The translations under genes were made by a program, and so were the position numbers. This document shows positions 1-10,961 of a DNA stretch of 62,322 bases, in pieces (within the stretch, counting starts at the first letter, position 1; each line of letters opens with the position of its first letter). The notes under the pieces were generated by a model. That model saw only the letters and a program-made list of their open reading frames with translations, searched no databases and was not told the origin of the DNA. Source of the DNA: Phaeoceros laevis (Eukaryota > Anthocerotophyta > Anthocerotopsida > Notothyladales); contig JBNGIQ010009253.1 of the NCBI GenBank assembly GCA_049999765.1, positions 78,040-140,361 on the forward strand, given 5' to 3'.

Positions 1-1136
1 TTCCAAGGGCACAGTGCTACATTTTGCAGGCCGCGAGTTTGGCTGCCTGCCACCACTGCCTGCTGCCAGAGTGACGAACCCAGGGTTGCCATTGCTATTG
101 GATGTCAAGCTCACCTCACAAACATCATACTGTGTGGATGACGTCCAGGCTTCTGTACGTGGCGATTTCCAGCCGTGGAGGCGATTCGCATACAGTTCGT
201 AGCTGTGGACAACGGCCGGAACAGTGCACCACAGGGAAGACCTTATCTCTATCTGGATGTTTTATCGGCAGTTCAAACAATCTCACTACCTGCGCCGTCT
301 TATCCAGCATACAGGTTATTAGCAGACAGGTTTGAGCTTACCGAATTGGAAGTGTGCTGCCACTTGGCGGCATTCTGGATAATGGCCATGCCAGTGAACT
401 AATAGCAGCAGACGAACCTTTTATCTTCTAATGTACACATTTGTTTTGCTTCAGCTGCACCAATTACCCATTGCACAAGTTCTTCTCGTCTGGCCATTGC
501 AGCCTCACTCTCTGTCTGTGCAATTGTGAGACATGTACGACAAAGAAGTTCAGTTTGAGATGACATCATGCATCCACACTGCTGTCGATGCAATTTCTCA
601 TAAGTCCAAGGCGCATTCAAGCTTAGGGCAGAAGCAATCTTCTGGATATTATGTTTACTGTATGGCTGCCCTCTGTTTCAACTCAGAAACATTCATTACT
701 TCCAGTAAACTTCTCCTTGAGGCCAGCATCAAAGCTTTGCTCTTCACAAGAGGAATCAGCTGTTGTGATGAAATATCTACCAACTGCTGACAGAACAACA
801 TGGTCAGGACTCCCTCCGCCGATTCAGCATTCATATCAACGTGTTTAAATTAGTCTTCTCAAACAACAATAAGGCAGAAGGCTACCTCAGGACAAGTTCT
901 TCAGCATCTGGGCTGACATTTCGACGTCCTCATAGACTATCCTGAACCATGGGTCCACCTGTTAAGGACTGGAAGCTGTTAGTCTTTGTGAGAATTGGAT
1001 GGAATGGTGGAAATCGTCTTTTTCGTGTTCAGATGACTGACCTTTCCTAGGGAACGACATGCCTGCTGCTCTACTCTACGCTTTTCTACATATCCCGATT
1101 CTGAAGTAATCTCTTGAAGAAAGACTATCTTAATCA
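1..1136. other. No supported gene
   Basis: I see only short open frames here on both strands and recognise none. A minus-strand frame at 620-399, ending in a Cys-Tyr-rich tail, could be the last exon of a gene, but it has no start context and no family match. The stretch just before 1136 is the 3' flank of the minus-strand desiccation protein gene. Confidence 0.4.
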
Positions 1137-2368
1137 CTAGTGGTGGTACTCGTCATCCTTGTCTTCGTGGCCATCCTCCTTCCCGTAGCCGTCCTTGCTG
1201 TCATCGTCCTCCCACTCGTAGCCTTCCTCTAGCTTCTCGTACTCGAACTTCTTCTCGTACCCGCCGTCGTCGTGCTTCTTCTTCTTGTAGTCGTCCTCAT
1301 CCTTGCTGCTCTTCTCCTCGTCGTAGTCACCCTTCTTCAAAAAGTACTTGGCAAGCTTGCCCTTGGCTCCACCGGGGTAGAACCCGCCTGGCCTGCTGGC
1401 GTTGCCAGTCCCGTAGACAGTGCTAAATATCTGCCATGGCTTGCGAGCATAGGAGACCGAATCCTTGTTGGCAGCCAGCACGTTGCCGTCCAGGATGCCG
1501 TCACGAGAAAGCTTGTTGCGCAGCTTGGAGATCTTTTCGGTGAACTCGGCCACAGTGAAGCCATAGGGCTTGACGATCTTGTGCTTCCTCTCGTACAGGT
1601 ACTGCCTCGTCACCGCATCCTGTCCAGCCTCAACTCCCAGAAGTCCAGCCACCAACTACAGTTTCATGAATTCATTGGCCATGTCCAGTCAGTAAGATTG
1701 TAATTCCAACAGAATTGCAATGCACATGAACAATAACCTCTCAAGATGATTACCCTTCTGTAACGGGCTGTGAGAAGCTCTGGGTTGGCTCCGACATAGC
1801 CTGTGAGGCCGACATAGGGGATGACGTAGACGCCGATGAAGAAGTTGATTGGACTGGCGTAGACGTCGAATGAAGGGCTCAACTTCTTTCCAAAGGCCTT
1901 GTCGATCAGGTCAGCGAACACTTGCTTGCTGATGTCCAGCTCCGGCCTGGGGAAGTAGTATTTTCCAAGCGTCTTCTTGATCGCCCTGAGCATCAACCAT
2001 CATCACAAAATTGTCAACCATTGCTCTGGCACGCAGGTGCATTCAACAAATGTGAACATTTGAGGCTAGGGCCTAAAGCCAGCTAGCTGGTCAAAGTTTT
2101 CCCCGAAATTGATGAATGACCAACCTGAGGTGGCCAATTTCCTGGAGTGCGAATTGCTTGACGAGGTCGTAGGTGAGCTTGGAGAGGTGAGCCTTCTGGC
2201 CGCCCTTTGGCTTGGGTCCTCCCTTGACAAGGTAAGGAGCGAACTTGTCACTCTAACCTTGTTAGAGTCGTTTGTTTGTTTGCTACAAGCCTGAGCAGAT
2301 TTCAATCAGGAAAAGGAACTTACAAGTTTGACCATTCCAGAAAACGGGAGTTTGAGGGAGGCTGCCAT
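1137..2368 (-). CDS. Desiccation-related protein PCC13-62-like (ferritin-like), N-terminally short, charged C-terminal tail
   Basis: Exons (minus): 2368-2324, 2243-2125, 1985-1754, 1655-1137. The introns are GT-AG and the joins keep frame, giving about 304 residues. Family hallmarks seen are QFALQEIGHLRAI, a PRPELDIS segment, YVIPYVGLTGYVGANP, LVAGLLGVEAGQDAV and YGTGNASRPGGFYPGGA. PCC13-62 proteins are desiccation- or ABA-induced plant proteins with a ferritin-like fold, usually secreted or cell-wall associated. Two things are odd. The usual N-terminal signal peptide and first helix (LEYLEAEFF-type) are absent; only a 15-residue first exon could be found, and it is the least certain part. 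After the normal family end there is a tail of about 60 residues made almost only of Lys, Asp, Glu, Tyr, Gly and His, like a disordered hydrophilin. The family call is firm; the 5' end is not. Confidence 0.85.
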
Positions 2369-2607
2369 TCCAGCACCAACCACCAACACAAATTCGCATC
2401 AGAAGTTGATAGCTAGTAAGGACATTAAAAATTTAATTTCATGACATTACAGATCGCAGGCCTCCTGAAAATCTCGAATGATCACTTTCTCCACTACTCG
2501 AGCTCTAGAAGATATATACTGGATGTGCAATTATCAAGGACCGAGCTAGCAATTCAGAGTACTGACTGCTGTGCACACCTGGAGAACTGTGTTCAAACGG
2601 GCCCGGC

Positions 2608-2871
2608 TTACGGATTCGCATGGCCTCCCTTGATCCAGCACTGTCTGTCCGCTTGGTATGTGAAGGCCACGCAGTTGGTATTGTTGAAGCACAAATCCGC
2701 ACACGCGTATGCGTTGGCGAGGACCACAGACCCTTGGATGTCGTTTCCGCCATAGTTGAAGTAAGGATAGACATGGCAGTCGGAGTTGAACGCTGCAGCC
2801 ATGGCAAGATACGGAGCTAGCAGGCAGGCCACAAGGAGCCAGCTGCTCAGAGGGACCATGTTCTTGCCCAT
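2608..2871 (-). CDS. Small secreted protein with PAN/Apple-like domain
   Basis: The 87-residue frame starts at an ATG (2871) followed by a clear signal peptide (MVPLSSWLLVACLLAPYL..AMAAA). A cysteine-rich module follows with the spacing of a PAN/Apple domain: DCHVYPYF, then ACADLCFNNTNC, then a CWIKGG end. PAN domains bind proteins or sugars outside the cell. The stop codon overlaps a GTAAGC that could be a splice donor (about 2606), so the gene may continue downstream and could even splice towards the neighbouring desiccation gene on the same strand. Whether it is a separate gene or a 5' exon is unresolved from sequence alone. Confidence 0.5.
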   Translation of the reverse strand: MGKNMVPLSSWLLVACLLAPYLAMAAAFNSDCHVYPYFNYGGNDIQGSVVLANAYACADLCFNNTNCVAFTYQADRQCWIKGGHANP

Positions 2872-2943
2872 TCCTGAAGGACTAATTTCGAGACTGGAAG
2901 AACTCGGATGCATATATGCAGGAGAGTTGTAACTCGTATACAT

Positions 2944-4640
2944 GCAGCAGGAGGTAATGCATTAGCTGCTTGTGCTTCACAATGAGGCAGGGGCAGGCTT
3001 TTGTGGTGGAGGTACTCTTTGACGAATTCAGCTCGCATCAGACTCGTGAACAGGAGTCAGAACTCAACGTGTGGATATGGTTTTAAATACGGGGAAGGCA
3101 AAACTTTAACCGTAAATTGGATGTCGGTTCGTCAACTTAGCTCACAGATTCCTAGTCTGCAGCCCCAGAAAAAGGAAGCCAGACCTCGTGCTTTGACCTC
3201 CAATGCACAAGAGGATGAGAGGCAAAATAGGTCAGCAACCAAAAGCTTGAGCAAGTTACCTTCAGATTTACGTGCACCCATGGCCATCTGAAAGACAATC
3301 TTGACGGAATTTTAAGCTGATTCTTCAAACGTCTGAACTTGTAGACCCCAGCCCGCCTGCAGATAGGAAACGCTAAATTTTGACATGTATGTCATTCAGG
3401 AGTTGGTACTCGGATATGACATTTTTTTCCTGAAAAATGTAAATTTTCTCTCCTTCTCGAAATTCCTCTTACTGTGAATCCGACCAACCAACACACATGT
3501 TACGTTGTGTGCATAAGTTGGCCTCGGCACGCAAGAAATGACTTGAACTCTGCATCAGCCATCGGGAACTCCACTCCAGGATTAGATGCTGATGCGGTTG
3601 TCGGTAATTCCCTAACAGATAAGCCGGCGTGCAAATTTTAAATTGTGCGGTTAGCTTTGGTGATGCTGGGGGACCGTTTGACGTACATTGCCTGTCAAAG
3701 GAAATTGGTGGCATATGCATGAGCTGTCCTCTTGATGGTCACGCTGAGCATAGCGATTGCAGATTAGTGCTCCTTGTGTGTCTGGCGGCTGGCCCATTTG
3801 GACTCATCACCAGCACCAGTGAAGAAGACAAAAGGTCCTGCTCGTGGTTATAAATTCGTCTACTTGACATCCTCAAACGCCAACCTGCGTTTACTGCTTT
3901 GACACTGCTGCCCTCGCTCATGGTTGATCTTGGAGACCACACTCGTAGTCTAGTAGATATCCCATTGGCAATTGTCAACCTTCTATCCCGAACTCCATGG
4001 CACACACCCATTTGGATATTGAGAACTTGGGATCTTCAACGCCTGGCTGCGGCCCCAGCACGTAATAAAGTCCTTCCTGGGCGCACACATATGGTCTATT
4101 ATCGGAAGAGGGCGTACCTGGCAAGTCGCATGGTCCCATAGAAACGCGAGCGGCCGGCGTGTGGCATTGGCGTGCTAGCGTGGTCCGGACCACGCTCCAG
4201 CCCTCCACCGGAAACGCCGAGGTCCATCCTGTCGCACACGTAGGACGCCTGCTACCAAAACGGGTGCCAGCAGAGCTTCCCGGGTGAACCCCAACTGCAC
4301 GACACAGTACCCCTCCACCAGGCCGAACCCGCCCTTCAGCAGGGTGTGACAGGGGCGGGTGGCGGGTAAAGCGGTTGGGGTAGGACCGAGGACGGCACCG
4401 GCTGCTGCGGCCGGCCACTTAAGCCGCTCTGCGACGTCCAGTACTCCGTGCATTCTCACCAAATCCCACCACAGCACTGCACTGGCAGACTCCCTCTGTC
4501 CTGTCCTCTCCTGAGCTCCACAAAATGCATCCCAGCTTGAGCAGCTGAGGTTTCAGCTCCCTCGTTCTCTCTCGAGAAGAGGATACCTATATCTCTGGAG
4601 GAGACTTGCGATTGGAAAGAGTGCGCATTTGCTTGTTGAA
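2944..4640. other. Intergenic region with permease promoter and 5' leader
   Basis: No gene is supported. The left part is AT-rich. From about 4140 to 4450 the sequence becomes GC-rich and opens long non-descript frames on the minus strand that resemble no family. The last 200 bases are pyrimidine-rich and probably hold the promoter and leader of the plus-strand permease gene. Confidence 0.4.
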
Positions 4641-6569
4641 ATGGAGGCGTCCAAGGCGGGGTTGCAGCCGGCGGTGAATCCGAAGGTGGACGAGGATGAG
4701 AGGAGGCTGAACGAGCTGGGGTACCAGCAGGAGTACAAGCGCGTGATGAGCCCCTTCCAGCAATGGGCCTACACCTTCTCCTACACTGCTCCTCTGGGCT
4801 TCGTCACCGGCTACTACGGCTACATGTACTCCTACGGCGGGCCTGTGACAATCTTCTGGGGCTTCCTGGCCACCGCCATCGGCACTCTGATGATGGCCTT
4901 CGCCATGTCGGAGGTGATCAGCGCCTACCCCACTCTGGGTAGCGTCTACTACTGGGTGGCGCAGCTGGTGCCCCGGAAGCACGCCGCCTGGTCCAGCTGG
5001 TTCGTCGGCTGGGTTTACCTCATCGGCTCCTTCTGCGGCACCGCGCTCAACGAATACCTCCTGGCGCAGCTGGTGGGCACCATGATCCTGCTGGGGAGCG
5101 GGGGGGCTCAAGGGGGAGGATACCAGCTCTCGGCCGGAGAGGTGAGCTCATTGAATGACACCTTTGTTGAACATTCTTGTGCTGTGAGTTGGGAGTTTGG
5201 TGGAAGAATGTTCACGAGTTGATGGAAGAATTGGCTGGCGGTTTGCAGATTGCAGGGGTGACGGCGGGGCTGTTCGTGCTGCACTTCTTCGTCAGCATTG
5301 TGAATACCAAGTGGTTGGGGCGGCTGAGCACGATCGGGGCCTGGTTCCAGATTTTATCCATCGTGGTGATCGTGATCACTCTCCTGGCCATCTCCCCCCG
5401 CAAGCAGAGCAGCACCTTTGTGTTCACGCATTTCGAGAAGGCGCCCGGGGAGGGCATCGGCTCTGCGGCTCTGGTGGTGCTGCTGGGCCTGCCCTACTTC
5501 CAGTCCATTCTGACCGGGTTCGAGGTAGGAGCGCATGTGGTGGAGGAGGTGACCACGGCGGCTATGTCGGGACCCCGGGCCATGATCCGCTCCGTCTACA
5601 CCACAGCCAGTGTGGAGATTGTTTTGCTTCTAGTCATGACGTTTTGCATCCAAAATCCTGAGAACGTGCTCAGTGAGCTGACTGCTACTGGTGAGAACTC
5701 ACGAGTCGCATTTGTCTTGGATTTCCTGACGTGATGATCAATGCTGTGTAGACCTGTGGCTGACTTCAGGTTTGCCTGGATTCCTTGTCTACCTGTAGGC
5801 GGAGGAAACACCTCTGCTGGGAGCCAGATTTTCTACGACGCTTTCTTCGCCAAGTACGGCCACGGCTCAGCTGGGGCCATTGTGTTCACCGGCTTTGCTG
5901 CCACCTCCCTCTTCTTCGGCAACATCACCAACGTCACCCTCACAGCCAGAATGGTACCTAACCACTCCATTTTAATTCCTTCTTGCTCAGGAATTCGTTC
6001 ATTCATTCCTTCACCATGACTGACGAATTCCCCCCTCTGATCAGGCATACGCAATGGCCAGAGACGCGGGGCTTCCCTACTACAGCTTGTGGGTGAAGCT
6101 GAGCCCGGTGCACAAGGTGCCTATCAACGCCACCATCTTGACAGTCATCGGCTCCTTCATCTGCACGCTGCCCAGCCTGGGGAGCAGCGTGGCCTTCACT
6201 GCCATCACGGCCATGTCCACCATCACCGCCTACGGCCCCTACACCGTCATCCTGCTCTGCCGCCATCTCTTCAAGAACGGCTTTGTGTCGGGCCCCTTCT
6301 CTCTGGGCAAGTGGAGTATCTACATCGGCGGGTGGGGGGCTTTCTGGGGAGCCTCCATGTCCATCCTCTTCTGCTTTCCTCCGTCCTACCCGGTGACTGG
6401 GAGCACTTTGAATTACGCCCCCATCAGCATGGCCGGCTGCATCGGCTTCGGAGTCGTCTACTGGTTTACTGTGGGCAAAAAGCAGTTCCATGGGCCCAAG
6501 CGGGTGGTAGACCAGCAGCAGGATGCCAAGGCTGTGGATGTGGAGGCTCACAACAACGGGTTTCACTAG
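4641..6569 (+). CDS. Amino acid/GABA permease, BAT1 (bidirectional amino acid transporter) type
   Basis: Exons: 4641-5141, 5249-5690, 5799-5953, 6045-6569, all with GT-AG introns, giving 540 residues. The protein has the APC-superfamily plant BAT1/GABA-permease signature: an N-terminal RRLNELGYQQEYKRVMSPF, about 12 hydrophobic segments, SAYPTLGSVYYWVAQL, the central FTHFEKAPGEGIGS loop, GPRAMIRSVYTTA, ARMAYAMARDAGLPYYS and GPFSLGKWS near the end. Family members move amino acids (Ala, Arg, Glu, Lys, GABA) across plasma or mitochondrial membranes in either direction. Length equals the family norm. The ATG at 4641 precedes the conserved N-terminus directly, and a TTG just upstream is not needed. 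The gene looks intact and unremarkable. The substrate cannot be read from the sequence. Confidence 0.93.
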
Positions 6570-7218
6570 TGGGACAATGGCAATCACCGAGGCTGTCCAG
6601 GCCTACCTATCTACCACCCTAATCGACCTACGCTCACACACGTTGTTCAAATCTGTTCATCTCATGAGCTGCTCAACATTCTATCGTTGTTGCGTCCAAG
6701 CACCCAAGTGGGCAAGAGGAATGGAACCACCCAAGCCGAGGAAGGATCAGACCATCGATCGTAGCTTTGACTGGAGAGGTTGACTCTCTTGTCCACCACT
6801 TGTGTTGTACCACTAGGCCGAAACACATTCAATTTCATCTTCTGCTCCAGGAGACCTCCGCCGTTTTTAGAGCTTGTAGTATACAATCTTGAGTGGAGTT
6901 TCTCACCACTGTGCCTTCTACTTGTTGCTGTTGGCACCTTCCCTTACGTTGTTGATCCACATATGAGGCAGTCTTTGCCTCTAATAATTGATTGTGATGG
7001 CCAAAGTTTCCTTCTTTTGAACCGTGTTTCTGATGTCACCCTGCAGACAGCGGCAGTGACAGCAATGTCACAGCGTACACATCCCCTTCTCGGACCGATC
7101 GCTGTCTTTGTCAAACACCTGCTGGACGGTCAAGTCTAGCAAGGATATCCTAGTGAGCAGGTACGAGCCAAGAAGCTAGTTGGCTCAGCTTCAAAATTGT
7201 TCCCGAATGTACATGTGG
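6570..7218. other. Intergenic, 3' flanks of two convergent genes
   Basis: This lies between the stop of the plus-strand permease and the stop of the minus-strand PotD-like gene. I see no gene, only 3' untranslated sequence and spacer. Confidence 0.5.
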
Positions 7219-10200
7219 CTAGTATCTGATGCCTCTCGACCAAATCCACTTCTGAAAGTTCTGCAGAACTCCTTTGAAGAATTCTACGAGGTCTGACGGC
7301 CAGCCCGAAACCTCAACAACGTCTTCCAAAAGCCACTGGAAGTCCGTGACCGCCGTATCGCTCAGAGGTTCCAGAAACTCGCTCTTGGCAAGGACATTCT
7401 CCGGCACTGCGCTCTGCAGAGTGTTTGGATCTGCTTTCAGTCCAACCTCCATAGGCAAAATCTCCGGCGCCTCTAGAAACGCCACATCGTCGTCCCGTAC
7501 ACTACGACCATTTGGTACCTCTGTGCCAGACGCCTGGACCTCCGATAAATCGGGGACACTGTCAGTTGTGCTGCCTGCCATAGCCCTGACAGAAGACTCA
7601 TCTTCTGCTTGCGTCTCTGCTGGGGGTAGTGCCAACGGAGAGGCTCCCACAAACACGTCTTGCTGAAAGGAGACTGCCCGAGCTGGCTGGACGCAGAAAT
7701 CAAGCCACTGCTGGACCAGCGGAGAAGGACCTCTTACTCGACCACCAGCTTTCTCCGACTTGATAGCGCAAGTAGCAGGCACTGCCTGTTGACGACACAA
7801 TTTACAAGAACAGCAAGTCATTGATGGCGATCAATAGAAGTAGCCGAATTCGGATGGACTAGTTTGATGACTTACCCACAGGTCTGCCCACAGGCTGGTT
7901 CCAGAGGCTGGTACCACCACCTCGATGTTGGATGTACGCTTTGCGAAAGGGATCACATCACTTGACCAGCCAACAGCAACCCATACATCACCAGCACCTA
8001 AGGCCTTAAGATATTGTACACTGTCAAACAACCGGACCTGCACAGCAACAACCCAAAAAAGCTGTGAGATGAAATTTACACTCGTAGGTAGCTAGGAGAA
8101 ATGGAAAGAAAGCGCACCTGCTTCTGAAGAGCAACAAAACGATCCTTCACTGCCTGCCTCCCTCCTTTAACGTCCTTTTCAAAATCGTTTGTATTGAAGG
8201 AATTGCCAAGGGACTTCAGTACCAACCCAACCACCTCCCTCGGCGAATCGACCATTGCAATCTTCTCCTCAAGGTCTGGCCCAAATAGGTCACCCCAGTC
8301 CTTCATAACGACAAAAAATGATAGTCAGCAGACCCAACACTAACAGATAGCAAGCTCAGTTCTGATCCGTCAACAGAGAAGCCTGAACATGTACACACAG
8401 TGGTTTGACTTAGGTGCGAAGTCTACCTTTATTGCCGGCACATGGAACTTTTTGAACTTGTCAGTCCTATATGCAATGACTAGTGTACCCCATCTGTAGG
8501 GCACCCCCCATATTTTGCCCTTGGCATCAAGCAATCCGTCGTTATTCCTTCGTAGGAGTTTCTGCAGAAAAGATCACTTGAGTTAGTTTCAAGTTTCCCA
8601 TCCAAGCTCTAGAGGTGTGCAGCTACAGCCAGATGCTTGAGACATGGAAATATTGAGTGAACCGCACCTGCCATCTGGGGCCAAGGCGATGATACCACTC
8701 GTGCTGTTCAGCATTTTCAATGGGCTCAACAAGGCCCCCAGCTACAGCAGTGCCCAGCCATGAATCTCCGATTGTTACAAGGTCAGCGGCCATGATAGAC
8801 TTGGCATTGATCTGTTGTTTCTCCACAGCTTCAGCCAGACCCGCTAAAATGCTCTTCAAGCTACCTTGAAATTCCACAGCTAGCTTCACTTTTTTGCCCT
8901 GTGTTTGAAGGAAGTCCTGTGTCACAGACCCCAAATTACCATTGTTATCAGAACCTCTGTGGATCACATACGGTAACAATTGGATGTCTGCTTTTGGTAG
9001 CAAAGCTGGCAAAAGGCATTGAGGAAGGCATGTTTAACCTTGAGCCAAGCTGGAGGCACTGAGCTGCGGAGACCAACGATCTTGAGGGGCACTGTTAAAG
9101 CGTAAGGCTTTGCCTTCCACTCCTCGTAGGCTCTGCGAAGCTCCTCCTGATCTTCAGGAAATTCATTGTCGTCATCTTGCACTCCAGACCCTGCAGAGTC
9201 ATATGTCAAGATGGTAGAAAATGGAGAACTAACTGCACACTTCAGGAATACTGCTAAAACGAATAAAATGATCTGCATTGGTTTGCAGAGAGGAGTCTAC
9301 CGGACTCTCCTCTCTGGTTGGTATCCACAGTTGTAGTTCCACCACCTACGTCACCTCCTCCTGCTGCAATATCGTCAAGCCGTACAATACGTGTTTCATC
9401 AATCTCCTTGTACTCATCTGCCTCTTCATCATCGTCGTCATCATCATCGTCCTCATCGTCCCTGTCATTCTCATCCTCTTCTTCGGCCTTCGTAGTGGAT
9501 TCTGTAACCTCGTTGTCCTGCGCTTGGATCTCGGATACTACTGGCTCAGCCTCTTGCTTTTCACTAACAAACTCGACTCTACTCTCCAGGTAGTCCTGCG
9601 ACCCACGAGCACTACCCTGCAAAGAATCTCCAACTTCCTGTTCAGGCGGTGAGGTCATCACACTCCGCACGGACAAGGCTGGGACCTCTGCTTCTGTGTG
9701 TAGTTGCTCACTGGACATGATCTCCGATTCAGCCGGGGATTCTGCATTTTCCTCCGACTGAGCGGACTTAATTGCCTCTGGTACTGCACCAGTAGAAGCT
9801 GGCTCGCTTTTTTTCTTTTCGGTGGCCGAATTCTCAGACACCGCTATCGATGCGGATGCAAAACACGGCACAGCTCTCCTCTTCAACAAATCCTGCCCTC
9901 GTGATGCGCAAAAAAATGCAGCTCCAAGCGCCAACCCCAGAAGTAGAGAGGCTACAGGATGCAACGGCGTGGACTGTATGGTGCTCTGCGCTACATCAGC
10001 CGAGAGGATTCCAGCATGATTAGATACCGCCAGCAGAAAGAGGTGTAATGTAGCGGCAAGCGAATCTGGACCTTGTAAAATCACACTAATCGGACACTGC
10101 CTCAAATTTTCAGCTGCTCCTCTCACAAAACCCCACAAATGCTCATCACTCTACCTGTCTCAGGAAACCTTGACAATACCTCCTCGCCAGGCTTTGCATT

Positions 10201-10482
10201 CTTCAGCTCCTCGCCCGATTCAGAAGCATTCTGCGCCTTCCCAAAGCTGGCCCTAATTCCGTAGGTCCTCAAAACCATCAACGACCCAGGAGTACGCCTC
10301 AGTGCAGGTCGTTGTCCATAGAATTGTCTGAACGAGTCCTGCTTGTGCCTCCCTCCCAGACCACGGCCGGCAGAAATACCGTGAATGTGCAGCAGCTGAG
10401 GCGCTCGGCGAGAGCTACCGCTGGCCAGCTGCGGCTGCAGCTGGCCAGGTTTCACGAAAACAGATGCAGACATTGCGGCCAT
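7219..10482 (-). CDS. Plastid-targeted PotD-like solute (polyamine)-binding protein with acidic insertion
   Basis: Exons (minus): 10482-10155, 10119-9301, 9190-9039, 8916-8668, 8561-8427, 8300-8118, 8037-7876, 7785-7219. All later joins hold frame, giving about 864 residues. The C-terminal half matches the plant proteins related to bacterial spermidine/putrescine-binding PotD (Arabidopsis At1g31410 type): EEWKAKPYALTVPLKIV, ADLVTIGDSWLGTAVAGGL, VPYRWGTLVIAYRTDKF, DSPREVVGLVLKSLG, VRLFDSVQYLKALGAGDV and VAVGWSSDVIPFAKR. The first exon is a Ser/Arg-rich likely chloroplast transit peptide. Exon 2 adds a hydrophobic segment and then about 200 Glu/Ser-rich residues with a run of eight Asp, roughly doubling the family length. 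The first intron as drawn is only 35 bases (48 with an alternative donor), so that join is doubtful. The presence of introns rules out bacterial contamination. Confidence 0.85.
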
Positions 10483-10961
10483 GAAGACCGCTCACTAAGT
10501 CCACACCACCATCAGCATTTCGGAGGATACGACTCATGCAGCTGCCCTAATGCTTCCTCCACCAAAAAGTGCATTTTTTTCATTGCTTTTCTACAACCCG
10601 TCTGTCAACGCTTTCGGCAAACAAAGGTACTTCTCCTGGCTGCTGGAGGTGAGGAGATTCCGGGGACGCGGATTCTCTCGTGCGCCATGCTGTGAGTTGA
10701 AATGCAGGGGTCCCCCGGATAAGGGTTATCAGCGATGCTTGTTGTCCAGCTCAGTACCTGGCAGGTTAACCTCAGCTCAGGCAGGGAGGATTTGAGCAGC
10801 TCCTTCCTGCTTCATATGCAGAGAGGAAGTGTTTGCAACTGAAGTGCCTGAACCGCATGGGGAGAAAGAGCTCCATTTTCTGCCCCCTCTAAGCAAATCT
10901 TGGATGGCCAGTCTGCATGCTAGTATTGCAAAATAGTGGTTCACACCGAGCCTTGACTGAT
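10483..10961. other. Spacer between two minus-strand genes
   Basis: No gene is seen. The segment lies upstream of the PotD-like start and downstream of the membrane protein stop, so it should contain the PotD-like promoter and leader. Confidence 0.4.

Noticed and set aside
1272-1703. Plus-strand frame with a Leu/Val-rich, membrane-like start
   Set aside because: Antisense of the Lys/Asp-rich tail codons of the desiccation protein.
4587-5111. Long minus-strand frame over the permease first exon
   Set aside because: Shadow of a GC-rich exon whose plus-strand protein is clearly conserved.
9278-9652. Plus-strand hydrophobic frame (poly-Ile/Val)
   Set aside because: Antisense of the poly-Asp and Glu tract in the PotD-like gene.
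7219-10482. Bacterial contamination, because of PotD similarity
   Set aside because: Seven introns, a transit peptide and plant-specific motifs show a nuclear plant gene.
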